In this document: in pieces, positions 11,702-23,300 of the stretch | Layout: each line of letters begins with the position of its first letter | Numbering within the stretch: position 1 is the stretch's first letter | Assembly (NCBI GenBank): GCA_012845835.1 | Contig: JABAKD010000030.1 | Span: 13,735,076-13,799,075, forward strand | Direction: 5' to 3' | Source of the DNA: Undaria pinnatifida | Taxonomy: Eukaryota > Sar > Phaeophyceae > Laminariales > Alariaceae | Length of the DNA: 64,000 bases | The notes under the pieces: model-generated | Told to the model about the DNA's origin: nothing | What the model saw: only the letters and a program-made list of their open reading frames with translations | Database searches by the model: none | Position numbers and translations under genes: made by a program

Positions 11702-12557
11702 AGGACGCTGTATTTTTCGTTGCCTCAGCATGCTTGGCACCCATAAGGGTACTCTTCTAGTATTGTGTGCTCGGCAGGCGTTGCCGAGCTATTCCCTAGG
11801 ACCTAATTTTTAATTACTACGTCACTACTTGTATAGAGCAACGGTCAGCCATTTTTCCCCATCCGCCGGAGGATTAGCAAAAAAAAAAAAACAGTCAGCC
11901 GTTCCAGCCCCCAGTCAATTCAGCCTCTCGTACGAGGCGCCTTGACCGGCCTTGACCCACAAATCGTCCCAGAGAAAGTACCAAATATATTGCACACTAG
12001 AGTGATTTTTAGACTGTATTTTTTTTGTCTAATTGCGCGAGGGCGTCGACCCATCCTAACCCTAACCCAGGTTAAGGCTCCGAACCAAGCGCGGCTTCGC
12101 CGCGCGTTTAGGAAAAGCTGAGAAAAAATATGCGGACCACCTCAAACATCGAAATATATTTGGTACTCTTTCCCATATGATTTGTGGGGTGAGAACATCG
12201 TAAAAGGCTGTCTCGTACCGTTGGGACCCTCGAGAACTCATTTCAGTCCCTCGTACGTTTGGGGACTGAGCCCTCCGAAAAGACCGGGGGGGCCCGTAAG
12301 TCAATGACTGGGTCCCTTTGGACTGCTGGATCTGGTGCCCTGACGACCTCTGACATTTTCAATATTTTCCAGGTAATAGGGCCTGGAGGCTCATGGACGG
12401 AAAACATTTTTGTGAAACATCAAGATCGGCGGTATTGTTAAGCATCAATATTGGTCAATATCAAAACTGGCCCATTGTATGGCGTACCCATCTTTTTCCA
12501 CTTGACTCTCAAGGCCCTTTTTCCGGCTACAGCAGCAGCAGCATCGCGACATTATAT
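11702..12557. other. 3' flank of the 2H phosphoesterase; no gene
   Basis: Contains a SINE-like copy (11850-11893), an inverted telomere-like tract (12051-12068) and unremarkable sequence. Long 3' UTRs are usual in brown algae, so part may be transcribed. Confidence 0.45.
11850..11893 (+). repeat. SINE-like short element, copy 1 (partial)
   Basis: Contains the hairpin core CATCCGCCGGAGGAT preceded by TTTTTCCC and followed by an A run. The same core with longer shared 5' sequence occurs at 17270-17368 and 26003-26104. Confidence 0.65.
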
Positions 12558-12703
12558 TCAAGGTTCGACAACCTGACACATATCAACCTCGGCCAAGATC
12601 AGCACAAGCGGGGCAGGGTGTGCGACAACATCTGCATTCCTGACTGCCCACTGGGAGGCTTCCAGAGCTCCCGCGTACATGGCATTCTGCTTGTTTCCGT
12701 TGG
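12558..12703 (-). CDS. Possible terminal exon, weakly thioesterase-like
   Basis: A minus-strand segment follows an acceptor (GGGCAG) and ends in a stop at 12558. It encodes about 48 residues, including NGNKQNAMYAGALEASQWAV and LVLILAEVDMCQVVEP. The pattern Asn, small-residue Gly-Ala-Leu, then a hydrophobic strand and a terminal Val-Val-Glu-Pro recalls hot-dog thioesterase domains. This is a weak visual resemblance, and no upstream exon was found. It could be a gene relic. Confidence 0.22.
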
Positions 12704-14313
12704 CTGCCCGATGGCCACAGAGAAGTCGCCTATGATATGCGTCCGCTGGCCAAAGCGACTCCACGCGTTCGCATTCTCGCTAAAAGAGTTATCGTGGCCA
12801 TCGATGGACGGAGCCAAAGGCAGAGGGATGAAGAACACAAAACTAAACACTCCAACTGAAGAATATCTTCCATCATACTCTTCACCTAAGGAATACGCCA
12901 GGCGATCCAGCACACCAGGACATTTTTCGCAAGACAGGCGTATACTGTCACATGTCGTCTACGCAATGACGTCAAACCTACCTCATCTCAAGCACTACTA
13001 CACAAGTCTCAACACCTCCTGCAATCAAACAATGCTCGAAAGGCGCGAAGCCTTAGCCCTACAAAGACGGCGAAAGCGGTTTTCAACACCCCCCTTTAGT
13101 ACTGCGGTACCAACACCAATATATATATATATCTATGGTCTACCGTGCCGACGAGTTCGAACAGCACTGCACTCAAAAAAACGCCTTTATGGCCACAACA
13201 CGTCCTGCCCCGTCCCTACATTGTGTCGATTCGGTGTGGCTACTCGTATTTCAACGGCCACTCCCAGGCGGCTCTAAAAAACAAACGCACGAGGAAACAG
13301 CACGTGACACACATACACACCTCAAACCAAACTCTACCCGACACACTGCACAGCGACAGCCATTAGACACAGGCCGACCCGACGAGCCCCGCCCCGCTCT
13401 ATCTGCTTGGACGACAGCTGTCTGCACACTAGGCGCACTATCACGTCTAACATATAGGTGCTCGTCCACTAAACACTCTATTCGAGTCAATATCGTCCCC
13501 TCTGTCAGGGTTACTGCGATGTACACGATTAAAGGTCGCAAATCCCGATCTAGATCATCCACATCTTCTATCTGCCGTTGCGATGTCTTGTGCAGGATCT
13601 GTACTGTACACCTGTATGTACCATTAGTAGATCATGCCTATCACACGGCCCCAACTCGGCAACATGGCCGAGACCATCCAGATCGTATCGATCAGGGAGC
13701 TTACTTGCCTGGAATACCTAAACCATGAAACGAGGATCTGATCCGTCCCGTGTGTGAAAAGTTGCGGATGCCAACCAATGATGTACCCCTCCCGCTTACT
13801 GCGGCACGCTTCAAGAACTCCAACGTGCGTTAGCGCACGCTTTCGAATCGCGCCCCCCCCAAAATCGTCCAATGCAAAAAGAGAACGACCGCCAGAAGCT
13901 GTCAATGGCGGCAAAAAACCACAAAGAAACCCCGCGAACCCAGAAGAATATTCTGTAGCAAAAGTCGCGACAGGCAGCAAAATCCCTCAAACTGAGCGGC
14001 GCTCGTTGGGCCCCCCCGCACTCTGGTTCATTTCTGCCTTTCAGCGGCCTGCTGAGAGAGAAAAAAAGAAAGTGACAGATTCTCGTGCAGCGGAAAAAAT
14101 CCCCGAGCAGCCTGCCTCCCCTCACACTCCAAAAAACAAAAACGCAAAAATAGATTTATTTATTCGCTCCATAATACCCCTACCTGGTATCTCCCGATAG
14201 GATGCCAAAAAACATGAAAACAAACCGCCGCGCCTTGCGTTCTGTGTCGACGGACACCATCAGCAACAGCGCGCATCGCGTCTTCCTTCCTGCTGCTGCT
14301 TCACCGAAAAACG
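12704..14313. other. No supported gene
   Basis: C/A-rich sequence on the plus strand with few stop triplets, which produces long chance frames at 12393-13277 and 13135-13728. A short (AT)n run lies near 13121. No family motif was found. Confidence 0.4.
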
Positions 14314-17300
14314 TCAAAGTGTGTAGAGTGTGTCATCCACACTAGTTTTCAGCAGTCGAGCCGCATCCTCAGCTTCAACAAATGGTGACGGTTCGGGGAT
14401 GACCCAGCGGTAGCGTTCGGCCCGTGCCTCCCCGCGCCTCCACTGTAACTCCAAAACCGCGCAATTGGGCCAGGAGAGCTTTCTGAAATACGATGTATCA
14501 CAACCGAGCGCCGTCCACAGCAGAGCTTGGTTGATAGCGTTGTGCGCGACGATAAGGGTCCGATGTTGGCCTTGAATCGACTCCAGCGAGCGCATCTCCT
14601 CCCAAGCCTTTTCCGCCCGCTCCCAGAGGTCCCTCGCGGGGTACCTTCGATGACACAGCAGCCACATGGGGCGGGGGGAACGGAAGCGGGCAATGAGGGG
14701 GCAAACATCAAACACGCGACAAGGAATACACGTGAAACGTACCGACGCGCGATATCACGCACCTTGCAGAGATGAGCACCAGGATTTCAACACAATAGTC
14801 CGAACTCACATCTCACAGCTGACCGCATTTTTCTCAATAACTTGTGTGAAAAATATTACGGCCGTGGCCATCCACCCACACTCAAAATAGCATATGAAAT
14901 GGCTAAAGCGGGTAAAACTCTGGGAATGCTGGTAGTTGCCCGTGCAGAAAGAGGCAGCGGTAGGCATCCGAAAGAGCGCAATTTCAGGTCTTGTGAACAC
15001 TTTTTCTTGCGAAGAAACCGCGAAGGTGTGATAGGCCGCCGAACGAACGCTCGTGGGCGGCCGAACGAGCGCTCGGGGCCCATTAAAGGACACATCACAC
15101 ATAAATCATACAAAAATACTAGGAAACTGCGCTCAATGAGCTCGAGGAAAGAGAAGCCGAGATTTACAGGGAATAATAAAAATTGGAACCCGTTATACCG
15201 ATTTTGGTGTAGACTGCACTCCTTTGGCACGTAAGAAATCCAGCTTACGCCAACATTGAGTTTGCTACTACTGTACTGCAGTACTCTACAGTCTACAGTA
15301 GGTGCGTTACACTGTGTGATCCACCCCACAATCACATTAACTTCGAATGCTGAAACGGGGAGGTACAGTTGAGCGTGTCAGCCAAACTAAGCGCTCAAAT
15401 CGAACCCCTCGTCTCCGTGATTTTGATAGGCCTTCAGAGTGAGTTAGAAGCTACTGTAGCAGGAACTATATGTTAGGATACTCGTACTTCAGTCACGTGC
15501 TCAAGTAGCAGAGGCCATCCTTAAATAAATGCTATACTGTTACTAGTACATGGCGAGGGGTTCGCCGCGGAGATCGGTGACGAGAGAGGCTTCGAACGCT
15601 ACTGTACATATTTTTGTCCGTAAGAAGGAACTACCTGTTATGCCACCTCTGTCACGTCACTGAAGTAGCTACACAGGTACCATAAATAATAGATCCTTCT
15701 AACGAACACCCCAGCCATCCAACTCTCCACGTTCCGAGGGCGCTGGGCCCTTAGTAGAATATGCGTGCGCACGGGCACGCCCGGAAAAACACATTGATTC
15801 GGAGGACAGCAGTTGGCAGACGATAAAACTTACCTTTCTGGACGGAAAATATAAGGACCGTTTGTGAATAAATATCAATGAAAAAACGGTGCTTACATTT
15901 CTATCCAAAGTGGTATCATAACGTCATCAGTTCGACTAGGTGTTGAGCGTCGAGATGGGCTCACCTGCCCGAAAAGTTGAAGTTGGACGGATCTGACACC
16001 CACGCCGAGTACTCCTCGGGACTGTTCTTCATGATGTCTTCCTTCAGCTCTCCTTGCCTAAGCGGTGTTACGGTCATCACGGGGCCAAGGCGGTCGGAAT
16101 TCAACTTCACATTCAAACCGCAAGCCTTGTATGCCGCATGGGTATACAAAATAGCGACAATAGATTACATGTATAACGAGACCGGCGGTGGTACATGCCC
16201 CACGGTTACTCCGTTCTCAAGAGTGTGCCGCCTCATTCTCTTCGTTGGAACTCCTCCTGGCCCCCGTCTTGTAGTCTCGCAGAACCGAACCCAAAACCGA
16301 ACCGATTGCAGGAACCGCGTAATTTTACAGCAGTCACATCGTAGGTGCAACGTGTATAACTTAAAGCCGAAGTTATTGGTGAAGGTGCAAACAGGCAGTG
16401 AACAGCACTAGCTGCAGTAAAACCCTCCTTGGATCTCCGTGCGGTGTTTGTGCGAACCAGGCCGGAAGTAGGACGTCGCCCTATCAATCTGCTCGATGTA
16501 CTACTCTTTCTGAAACGGCTCATATCGCGATCCTGTTTCACATGCCACGCCTCAATCCTCAGCACAGCTAATTGAAGACAGCAGCCAGACACAGCAGCAA
16601 CGCAGCAGCATAATTTACAGCAATAGAACAGCTGCAACAGTTTTGCCGTAGTCGGTAACCACAGCAAGTCAAAGTATAACACCAGCATTAGCGCTCGTAC
16701 TTCACACCAAAGCATTGCACGTATCCCAGCAGCATACCAGTATAGAGTAGAACCCGAGATACGAGTATATTTTTAGTAACATGATCGAATACTCTGCGCG
16801 GCTGAAACTCACCATTCGAACAGCTCGATTTCTCTGATGTTCGGAACAATCTCGACCGTCTCGAAGTCCCTCTCCCCCTTGCAGAGCTCCTCCCGCACGC
16901 ATGCGAGCGTCTGCTGCGCCCTGCCCATGGGCGACACTATCACCGTAGGTCCCAGGTCAAGGTCGACCGTTGAAGCAAGCGCCTTCCCGGCCTCCAAGGC
17001 TTGCAATATCCCCTGCTCGGTCAATATTGACGAGTCCAACGTTCCCTGTGTTGCGTTGCGGAGCAAGGGAGAGTATACAGGAGAGGTTCCCCAATGATAC
17101 GGTCTGAGTAATGTGGTATCCCGATACGAACAAGGGTCGATTAGCTGAATGAGGGTCGATTTTAACGAAGAGAATATTTCAGGTTTTCGCGCTTTTACCC
17201 GAATTTCTTTCGGGAACACCCGAAGGGTGCGCCAGCTAGCGTTGGGCTGCGAAAGCAACTGAGTTAAATCGACACACGACGCGTATGAAAATACGTGGAA

Positions 17301-20300
17301 GTGTGGTGAGCTAAAGCTTTATTTTCCCCCATCCGCCGGAGGATAAAAAAAAAAAAAAAAAAAAAAACTGAAAAAACTTCAACCCAGCAAAAACTCGCCT
17401 GTAACTTTTTCAAGTTTTTTTCAGGAAAACAGAAATTTAGGTACAAGGGAGTAGGATCGGGCAACCGCACCGCTCGAGCTATGCCACCACTCGCCAGCGC
17501 ACAAGGTTGAGCAGGGTCGTTCCCAAGGTTATTGGCAGGTCAAGACTAATCGCAGAAGGCGCAGTGAGTCTCTGAGCTCTCTTCGTTGAGTTGGCAAAGT
17601 GACTGCACCGATGCGGCCGACCGTACGAGCTCACTGAGGGCAATATGTGAGGCTTTTGTCACATTGGGCGAGCACGACGATTTGGTGATGGATCGGATTT
17701 CACTCCCCAAGGCGCCGACACCTACCTACGAGTCAGGACGACTCCAGTGGGACAACCACGCGGGTGACTCCCGCGAGCGTTGCTGCTGTAGTGACGGTCC
17801 TGCGCCGGGTGGACGATTGTTTCGCGAGCCAACGGAGGCTCGTACTCGTTAAGATTCACACTCATCGATTGCGGGAAGAGACCGAAATTTAATCAAAAAG
17901 TGAAGTATTGCACGTATCGAAATGATAAGGCGGTCAAAACGTCAAAATCGGTTGGTGCGACAGTTTTTTTTTTTTTTTGCCTTCTCCATCCCCTCGGGGG
18001 CGCAGTGCTGGCCGACGCTGCGGTACTACCACCGCCGATATGGTCGTTCTTGCTTAACCAGTTTCCCTTTGTCTTCCCTTTTGACCCTTTGTCCTTCTTC
18101 TTCGCCCTTTCTGTTTCCTTTTGGGAACCTTTGGGGAGTACGATCGTATGGAGGCGATGTTGTATGGTAGGTACTGCTGTATGGACGCCGGATGGGTGGC
18201 GTCCTTTGATTTTATAAAAATATTCCAAGGACGTCAGCCGTGAGTTCGATGAATTTCTGATTTGTTGCGGGGATTTTGCTTGCTTCTTTGGTTACGGAGG
18301 TGATGACGACGGTATGGGCAACACTGCTGTCGTCACAAACAGTACCAGCAGGTGATAGTGTCAAGCCGGTCCCCGGTGGCGTATCAGGTTATCCTCGAGC
18401 GTGGTATAGGTCAGTTTCGTGAGTTCGAATCCCCCCTAGTGCACACTCGTATAAATTCGTGGGGACTTTTTCTTGTCCATGAATTGACTTGCGGAAAACG
18501 CGAGAGCGCGAGTTAGCAACATTCGATGAGAAATCGACGAGCAGTGGGATTGCTGAACCCTACGTATGCGTGATAAAAATTGAAGGCCAGAACCGGAGGG
18601 GCGAAGGGACGACACCTATGACCACGGCTTGTCCAGAAGCTGGAAAGTATAAGTGTGAAAAAAAAAAAGTGTCATACATCTTGCGGCAACGCTCCTACCA
18701 GGTACTCCTACAGGAGTAGGTGCATTCGGAAGCTAAAATGTTGCTGCCCTCGACGCTGGTTGGGTGGTGTCATCTGTCATCTGCTGCTATGCTGTCTGTT
18801 TAGTCTCATAATAGTTTTCGTTTTGGGGTTGCCGTCTTGCCGTCTCTATCACTCAATGTTCTTCCCGGGCACCTCTTCTCTCCCCGCCTGCGTTCCTGTC
18901 ATCTGCTGCTATGCTGTCTGTTTAGTCTAATAATAGTTTTCGTTTTGGGGTTGCCGTCTTGCCGTCTCTATCACTCAATGTTCTTCCCGGGCACCTCTTC
19001 TCTCCCCGCCTGCGTTCCTTTCTTCTTACTTCATTTCTCTACATTTTCTTTCCTCCGTGTTTATTCTTTTCCTTTTTCTTTTCTTTCTTCCTTGCAAGAA
19101 ATCTGGTGTCCTGCCTTGCGTGTCGTCTGGTATGTTCCGCCCTCGTATTCATTGCATTCGGCGTTCGGTATTGCATGGGCAATTCACCTTGCTGTGTTTG
19201 CAACGTGGCAATGATGTGCCTGTTTTGTAGCCCATGACCACAGAGTTCGTCTCTCTAGGCGGAGGCATCGGCACGGACACTACATCATACTAGTTGTGCT
19301 GGGGTTAGATGGGTGGAAAGGTCAGTACAAAGTGAACAACACACTGGGGAAGGAATTGCACCCGTCATACTTGGAATGAAAAAGGCAGCCTCCCCCAATA
19401 AGGCAGGCAGTCATATTCCTCTCTGGCGCACCGCCGCCTTACTGGGGGGCCCCTCTTATACTGTAATGCATACTGTAATGCATACCGTGTACGTAGAGAG
19501 AGGGGCAACGGGCCAGAGAAGGAGTCACGTGCCTTAAACGACAGGCTTACTCCAATCCCTCACGCGCAATCCTTCCTTGATCAGCCTCCAAGCTCAGTTT
19601 GCTTATTTCTTTCGAACAGGTTGCCTCCGACCATATTGCCGTATGTACTAGCAGGAGAGGTGAGGTACTCTAACACTGCTGTATGCACTCTGTACCCCGT
19701 TGTACACGTTTGGAGTTCTTATACGTACGTACAGGACCACCACTACAATGAGTACCTAGGATCTATACCAGGTACGCGCATGGCATATTACGAAAAAAGC
19801 TGCTGGAAAAAGGTACTCGTGTGTGTGCGTTCCCCACTTTAATCTGATACATCTACACCTACATCCAGCGCAACCAGTATCCGTGCGCAACTGTCCGTGC
19901 TGTTGCGTCACAAGAAAGACGAGCTCTGTGGTCACAAACAAGACAGATACGACACTGCTGTGCTTATGTGTGTGTGTGTGTGTGTGTGTTCTTCACATTA
20001 AACCGTTCTTCTACTCGTCGACATCCAGCACACCCAGTGTCCGTACTGATTCTTCACCCTAGAAAGATCAGCTCTGTGGTCACAAGCCACGACACAGAGA
20101 TAATGCATCGTAATGCATTCGACAACGCAATGTCATGCCCTAGTACTGGGTACGACAGGCACAACATACATACGTCAGCAACAGAAATACATTGGAAGAG
20201 AGAAATACGAAATAAACAAAAACAAAAACAAAAACAAAAAACACAAATAAAAACAAAGATAAAAATAAAAACAAAAAATGAAACAAACAAAATGAAGGGG

Positions 20301-23300
20301 AAATCGAAGAAACAACCCAACCGGAAAGGAGAGCCAAAGCTCGGAAAAGAAACATAATAAAATGAAATAAAATAAAGTAAAGTAAAACCAAAATAAGATA
20401 ATCCGAACACGAGCCAAAAACCTGGACACGCAAGGAGGGAACAAAGGGGAAAAAAATACCCCAGAAAAAGACGAAAGGTGCTATGTACCTACTAGTCGGC
20501 CTGGTACCTTGCTACCCTGTCTGCCATCTCTTTCCTGCCTTCGTCCACCGCGGTCTCCCTTCTATTCCTCCTGTTGCCCCCCCTGCCCCCATTCCCTTGG
20601 ACGGCTTTCCTTCTACTCTTCCTGTTTCCCCCCCTCCCCCCTTTGTGTTCTTCTCATTAAACCAAAATACCTTGTAAAAGAGAGAAACAACGAAAGAAAC
20701 CAAGACAAAATACATAAATAAATAAATAAAAAGGGGAACCAAAGCACGGGAGATAGAAACATACCCCGAGCATGAGCCAAAATGGACATGCAAGGGGGAA
20801 AGAAAGGGAAAAAAAAATACCCCGGAAAAAAGAAACAAGTAAAAGAAGGAAGACTGGGAGGGCCAAATAAAACAGGCTCGTCACCTACCCACCATGCAAG
20901 ACTCCCTTCATAAGGATAAGAAGGGGAAAGAAAGAAAAAAATAAATTCACGGAAAAATCAAAGTACCAAGACATCACATTCCGAGCAGCCGCAGCAGTTG
21001 GCGGTACGAGTGGCATAGATAGAAAGGTTCCACCTACTAGTCGGCCTGGTACCTTGCTACCCTGTCTGCGGTCTCCTTCCTACTTTCATCTACCGCGGTT
21101 TCCCTTCTACTCCTCCTGTCCCCCCCCCTGCCCCCATACCCTTGTGCGGTGTTCCTTCTACCCCTCCTGCTGCCCCCCCTCCCCCCGTTCCCTTCGACAC
21201 CACCCACGGCGGATGCGCGGCGCTGTCTACTCAGCTTTGCCTCATCCTCGTGCCACCTGCCCATGAACCGTTCAGCTGCTTCGAGGACCCCCCGGTACCA
21301 CTTGCCCACCTTTTTTGCTGCAGTGGGCCACAGCGCGGTCCCAACTCCAAAAACTAAGGGGGAGTGTTCCGTTGATCCCTCGTTGGCTTTGAACACCCTA
21401 AGGTCCTCAGCTATGGCTCTAGGCCAAGTCTTGACTTGTCCGCCTGGTTTCGGGTTCTCCCCACCAGCGATCGTCCCGAACATCAACCGACGGGGCAGTC
21501 GCCCCTTGTGTTGTCGCACCAGGGCCCCGGCAAAGAAGAGCCGCCGTTTACGGATGGTCGTTTCGATGCTCTCGCATCGTGTCATCGTGAGGGCCTTCGC
21601 GTACGAGAGGGTGGTGTGGTCGGTGCGTAATCGGCGCTGGAAGCCAATGACTCGCAAAAGGACTTCGTGGTGGGCTGATCGGAGCTTGGCGAAGTGGTCC
21701 GCATTGAGGGTCCACGTCACACACCCGTACAGCAGGGTCTCAATGACCTCGGCCTTCAGCATGCGGACTTTCAGACTAAGCGGGGCGGTCGTCCTGTCAT
21801 ACAATTCCGGGCCAAACCGTTTGAGGCATGCCCGCATGAGACGGATCCGTCGTTCGATTTCGAGCGAGAGGTCAGCGCTTTCGTGGATAATGCCGCCTAG
21901 GTATAAAAACTGGGTCGTCTGTTTATACCTCTGGCCTGATGATTCGATCGCGAGCGGTGGGGCGAGGGATGACTGGTCCGGTGTTCGTAGCAGCATCGTC
22001 TCTGTCTTCTTTTCCGATACCGTGAGGCCTGCTGCTTCGAAGACAGTCACGATGACTGTCATCATTTTAGCAAGGCCTTCCGCCGACTTCGAAACAATTC
22101 CTGCGTCATCTGCGTACAACATGCCCCACACAGCCCTTTGCACGCATGCCAACGGTTCCTCTTTTCCGACTGCACTGCCCTCTTCGAGGTGAACCAAATC
22201 GCTTACGATGCTTTCGTCTTTGCTGAAGCGTACCAGCACGACGTGTATCGCAGCAGCGAAGAACACGTTGAACAGTAACGGTGATAGCACGCAGCCTTGC
22301 CGCAGCCCCTGGGTGACATTAAACCAATCCGAGTGCTCGCCGTCATCCGCACGCACGCGAGCCCGCATGCCTTCGTGGAAGTTGCGGATAACTGTAAGCA
22401 TCTTGGTTGGTACGCCAAGGCGTGTGAGTACCTCCCACAACAGTTCCCGGTCGACAGAGTCGTACGCTTTCTGCAGATCGATGAAGCACATGTACAGGGG
22501 GATTTTCCTCTGTCGTCCGAGCTCTTGCAACCGGCGCACGACAAACAGCATGTCGACCGTCGACCGTGCGGGACGGAAGCCGCACTGTTCTTCAGGAAGT
22601 ATTTCCTCGGCCTCGCAGTAGTTGCTAAGGCGGGACGCAACGATTTTCAACAATATTTTGCCTGCGTGGGCAACAAGCGAGATCCCTCTGTAATTGTTGC
22701 AATCAGTTCGATCCTTTTTTTTGTGAAGGGTCTTGATGATAGCATCTTTCCATTGCTGGGGGACTTCGCCCGTTACCCACACGTTGACAAGGATATTGTG
22801 AAAACACTGGACGAAAGCGGGGTGGTCAAGTTTTAGTAGTTCGACCGGGAGACCGTCTGGTCCAACGGCTTTCCAATTTGACATGCCCTTAATCGCATCC
22901 ATCATCTCGTCCATGGATGGTTCATCTCCAAGCGATAATTTAAGCGGTCGCGGTGGCAAGAGGTCGATGATCGTGGGATCGAGTTTCAGCGATTTCGTGT
23001 TCAACAGTTTGTGGTAATGCCCCGCCCATCGTTCACGAATTCGCGCTTGATCCCGCAACAACGTGCCATCCTCGTCCATAATAAACTGCTCGCTCCTCGC
23101 TTTTGTACCTTGCAATCCCACCGTACTCTTCTTATACAGCAAGGTGATTGGTGATTTGGCCCTGCAATGCCAACTGCAATGAGCACGCGGACAAAAAAAT
23201 ATTTCCATAAAAAAATAAAATATGCAAGCCAGCACACCAGATAGCTATTGATAACACCAGTCCATCAGCAGTAAAGAACGAAAAAAAAAAAAAGATGAAC

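Noticed and set aside
12393..13277. Open frame of 294 codons on the plus strand
   Set aside because: Long, but no family motif, irregular composition, and it lies in C/A-rich DNA with few stop triplets. It also overlaps a second long frame and an antisense exon candidate. Not impossible; transcript data would settle it.
20054..20884. Phe/Leu-rich minus-strand frames resembling membrane proteins
   Set aside because: They read the A-rich spacer of the LINE 3' tandem copies; poly-Phe from TTT runs is not a real membrane segment.
21149..22192. Plus-strand frame of 347 codons
   Set aside because: Antisense shadow of the LINE reverse transcriptase; it has no motifs of its own.
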